Below, in pieces: positions 63,088 to 64,000 of a DNA stretch of 64,000 nucleotides (positions are counted from its first letter, which is position 1; each line of letters begins with the position of its first letter). Made by a program: the position numbers and the translations under genes. The DNA is from Martinezella lusitana (GTDB lineage: Bacteria > Pseudomonadota > Alphaproteobacteria > Rhizobiales > Rhizobiaceae), in assembly GCF_016901135.1 (NCBI RefSeq), contig NZ_JAFEVL010000030.1, positions 369,882-433,881 on the forward strand, in the 5' to 3' direction. The notes under the pieces were generated by a model. That model was not told the DNA's origin. It worked only from the letters and a program-made list of their open reading frames with translations, and ran no database searches.

Positions 63088-63759
63088 ATGGCAGCGCAGA
63101 TCTCGATCGATCATATACAGAGTTTGGGCGGCGTTCCGCGTGCCTTTGCTGCTGGTAACATCATCTGCGATTATGACAGCGATGCGCCACGCCTCCTCTT
63201 TGTCCAGGAGGGATGGGCAGCTTCCAGCAAGATGATGCCGAATGGCACGCGCATCGTCACCGAATTCGTATTGCGCGGCGACATGGTCTCGACGCCGCTG
63301 ACCGTACTCTCACGCGAGACGGTACAGGCGATCACCAATGTCACTGTCATAGTCTTTCCGGACTTCACATCGCTTCCGAAGATAGAAGCGCCCGCCTCTT
63401 TCTATCGCGTTGTCCTCACGGAATTGATGCGACGCCAGGCCCGCATGTCCGAAGGGCTTGCCAACATCGGCCGGCGCGATGCGATGGAGAGAACCGGCTA
63501 TCTTTTACTCGAGTTGGCGACCCGGATTGGTGCCTCACGGCAGCATCGGAATTCCGACGGCTTCGACTGCCCATTGACGCAAGCCGACATCGGCGACGCT
63601 GTCGGTCTATCGACCGTACATATAAACCGCGTGCTCAGGGACCTGCGCGAGGCGGGTCTTCTCTCGTTCCGCAACGGCGTCGTTGCGTTTCTCGATCGTC
63701 AACGCCTCATGGAACTCGTTGATTTTGATGAGTCCTATTTTGATAAGCGTGTGATTTGA
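63088..63759 (+). CDS. Crp/Fnr-family transcriptional regulator
   Basis: The 223-residue protein has a short cyclic-nucleotide-binding-like beta roll (FAAGNIICDYDSDAPRLLFV, then GWAASSKMMPNGTRIV, LRGDMVSTPL) and a C-terminal HTH_CRP (CPLTQADIGDAVGLSTVHIN, then RVLRDLREAGLLSFRNG). No N-terminal Cys cluster is present, so it is not a true FNR. Such regulators are common near EPS genes in rhizobia. The start ATG at 63088 lacks a strong ribosome site. Confidence 0.9.
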   Translation: MAAQISIDHIQSLGGVPRAFAAGNIICDYDSDAPRLLFVQEGWAASSKMMPNGTRIVTEFVLRGDMVSTPLTVLSRETVQAITNVTVIVFPDFTSLPKIEAPASFYRVVLTELMRRQARMSEGLANIGRRDAMERTGYLLLELATRIGASRQHRNSDGFDCPLTQADIGDAVGLSTVHINRVLRDLREAGLLSFRNGVVAFLDRQRLMELVDFDESYFDKRVI

Positions 63760-63827
63760 GCAAGTCGGCCAAGATTATTGTTGTATTCGAGTTGTAAGAA
63801 TTCGTGACCTTAATATTCCTAGATTTT

Positions 63828-63843
63828 ATTAACATATGTTAAT
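63828..63843. promoter_or_regulatory. Perfect 16-bp palindrome (candidate operator)
   Basis: ATTAACATATGTTAAT is its own reverse complement and lies in the AT-rich gap after the Crp/Fnr-family gene, 62 bp before an ORF start at 63906. It does not match the FNR/FixK box (TTGAT-N4-ATCAA). It may be an operator for the neighbouring regulator or another one. Confidence 0.4.
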
Positions 63844-63905
63844 GCGCGCAAAAATATATTAAGTAGTATTTTGTAATAAGATAAACCTAGATTGAGGGGA
63901 ACAAT

Positions 63906-64000
63906 ATGAAGCAAGAAGCAATGTCGAAATTTAGACCAGGGCTTTGCTATCCAAAGAATAGAAGTATTCGGGCGATCACAAGAAGAATAAGGGCCACACT
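63906..64000 (+). CDS. Start of an ORF cut by the right edge
   Basis: An ATG at 63906 follows AGGGGAA. The 31 visible residues begin MKQEAMSKFRPGLCYPKN and are basic (RSIRAITRRIRAT), with no stop before the edge. No family can be recognised from so little sequence. Confidence 0.4.
   Translation, partial: MKQEAMSKFRPGLCYPKNRSIRAITRRIRAT

Overview
The window looks like part of a Rhizobium-type alphaproteobacterial replicon. The GC content is high, a gene closely resembling the rhizobial regulator SyrB is present, exopolysaccharide (EPS) genes are of Exo type (ExoF, ExoP, ExoY and ExoQ-like), and curli genes include the alphaproteobacterial CsgH type. No rRNA, tRNA, insertion sequence or CRISPR array was recognised.

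Layout. (1) 1-4176: the start of a peptide-type ABC binding protein read off the left edge, a divergent LysR regulator, an AraC regulator and an NmrA-like reductase. (2) 4344-12606: a sugar-type ABC uptake operon (ATPase, two permeases, Tat-exported binding protein), a divergent LacI regulator, a D-2-hydroxyacid dehydrogenase and an aldehyde dehydrogenase. An identical 11-bp operator-like core occurs upstream of lacI and again just after it, suggesting one LacI regulon. (3) 12725-16493: a MarR/SnoaL-like divergent pair, an outer-membrane barrel, a small secreted protein, and SyrB next to a second protein with a SyrB-like C-terminal tail. (4) 16694-23395: a six-gene signalling operon with a GGDEF-EAL protein, two GHKL-ATPase-like proteins, two STAS-like proteins (one fused to a methyltransferase) and a Cache-HAMP-PP2C phosphatase. 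It resembles the Pseudomonas SiaABCD partner-switch and c-di-GMP logic. (5) 23891-28465: curlin, CsgH, a LuxR-type regulator and an outer-membrane barrel.

(6) 28661-62829 is the main island. EPS genes lie on both sides of a hybrid NRPS-PKS cluster. On the left are two GT4 glycosyltransferases, an ExoF-like export protein behind a structured leader, an ExoP-type co-polymerase fused to a GT2 glycosyltransferase, an ExoY-type initiating transferase, a Wzx flippase and two methyltransferase-like proteins. On the right are a secreted GH16 glycanase, a Wzy polymerase and a pyruvyl transferase. Between them sits a four-gene operon: A-PCP; KS-AT-ACP-aminotransferase-C-A(Gly)-PCP; C-PCP-TE; and a GINT1-like transferase. 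It is flanked by a GMC oxidoreductase, a DegT aminotransferase and a phosphopantetheinyl transferase. The domain order predicts an aliphatic amino acid extended once with malonate, transaminated at the beta carbon and joined to glycine. The third protein has no A domain, an altered condensation motif (HQSCFDG) and a cysteine-type thioesterase. The arrangement suggests either a small lipopeptide-like product or a peptide/polyketide decoration of the polysaccharide. I regard this as the most likely undescribed system here.

(7) 63088-64000: a Crp/Fnr-family regulator, a perfect 16-bp palindrome and the start of an ORF cut by the right edge.
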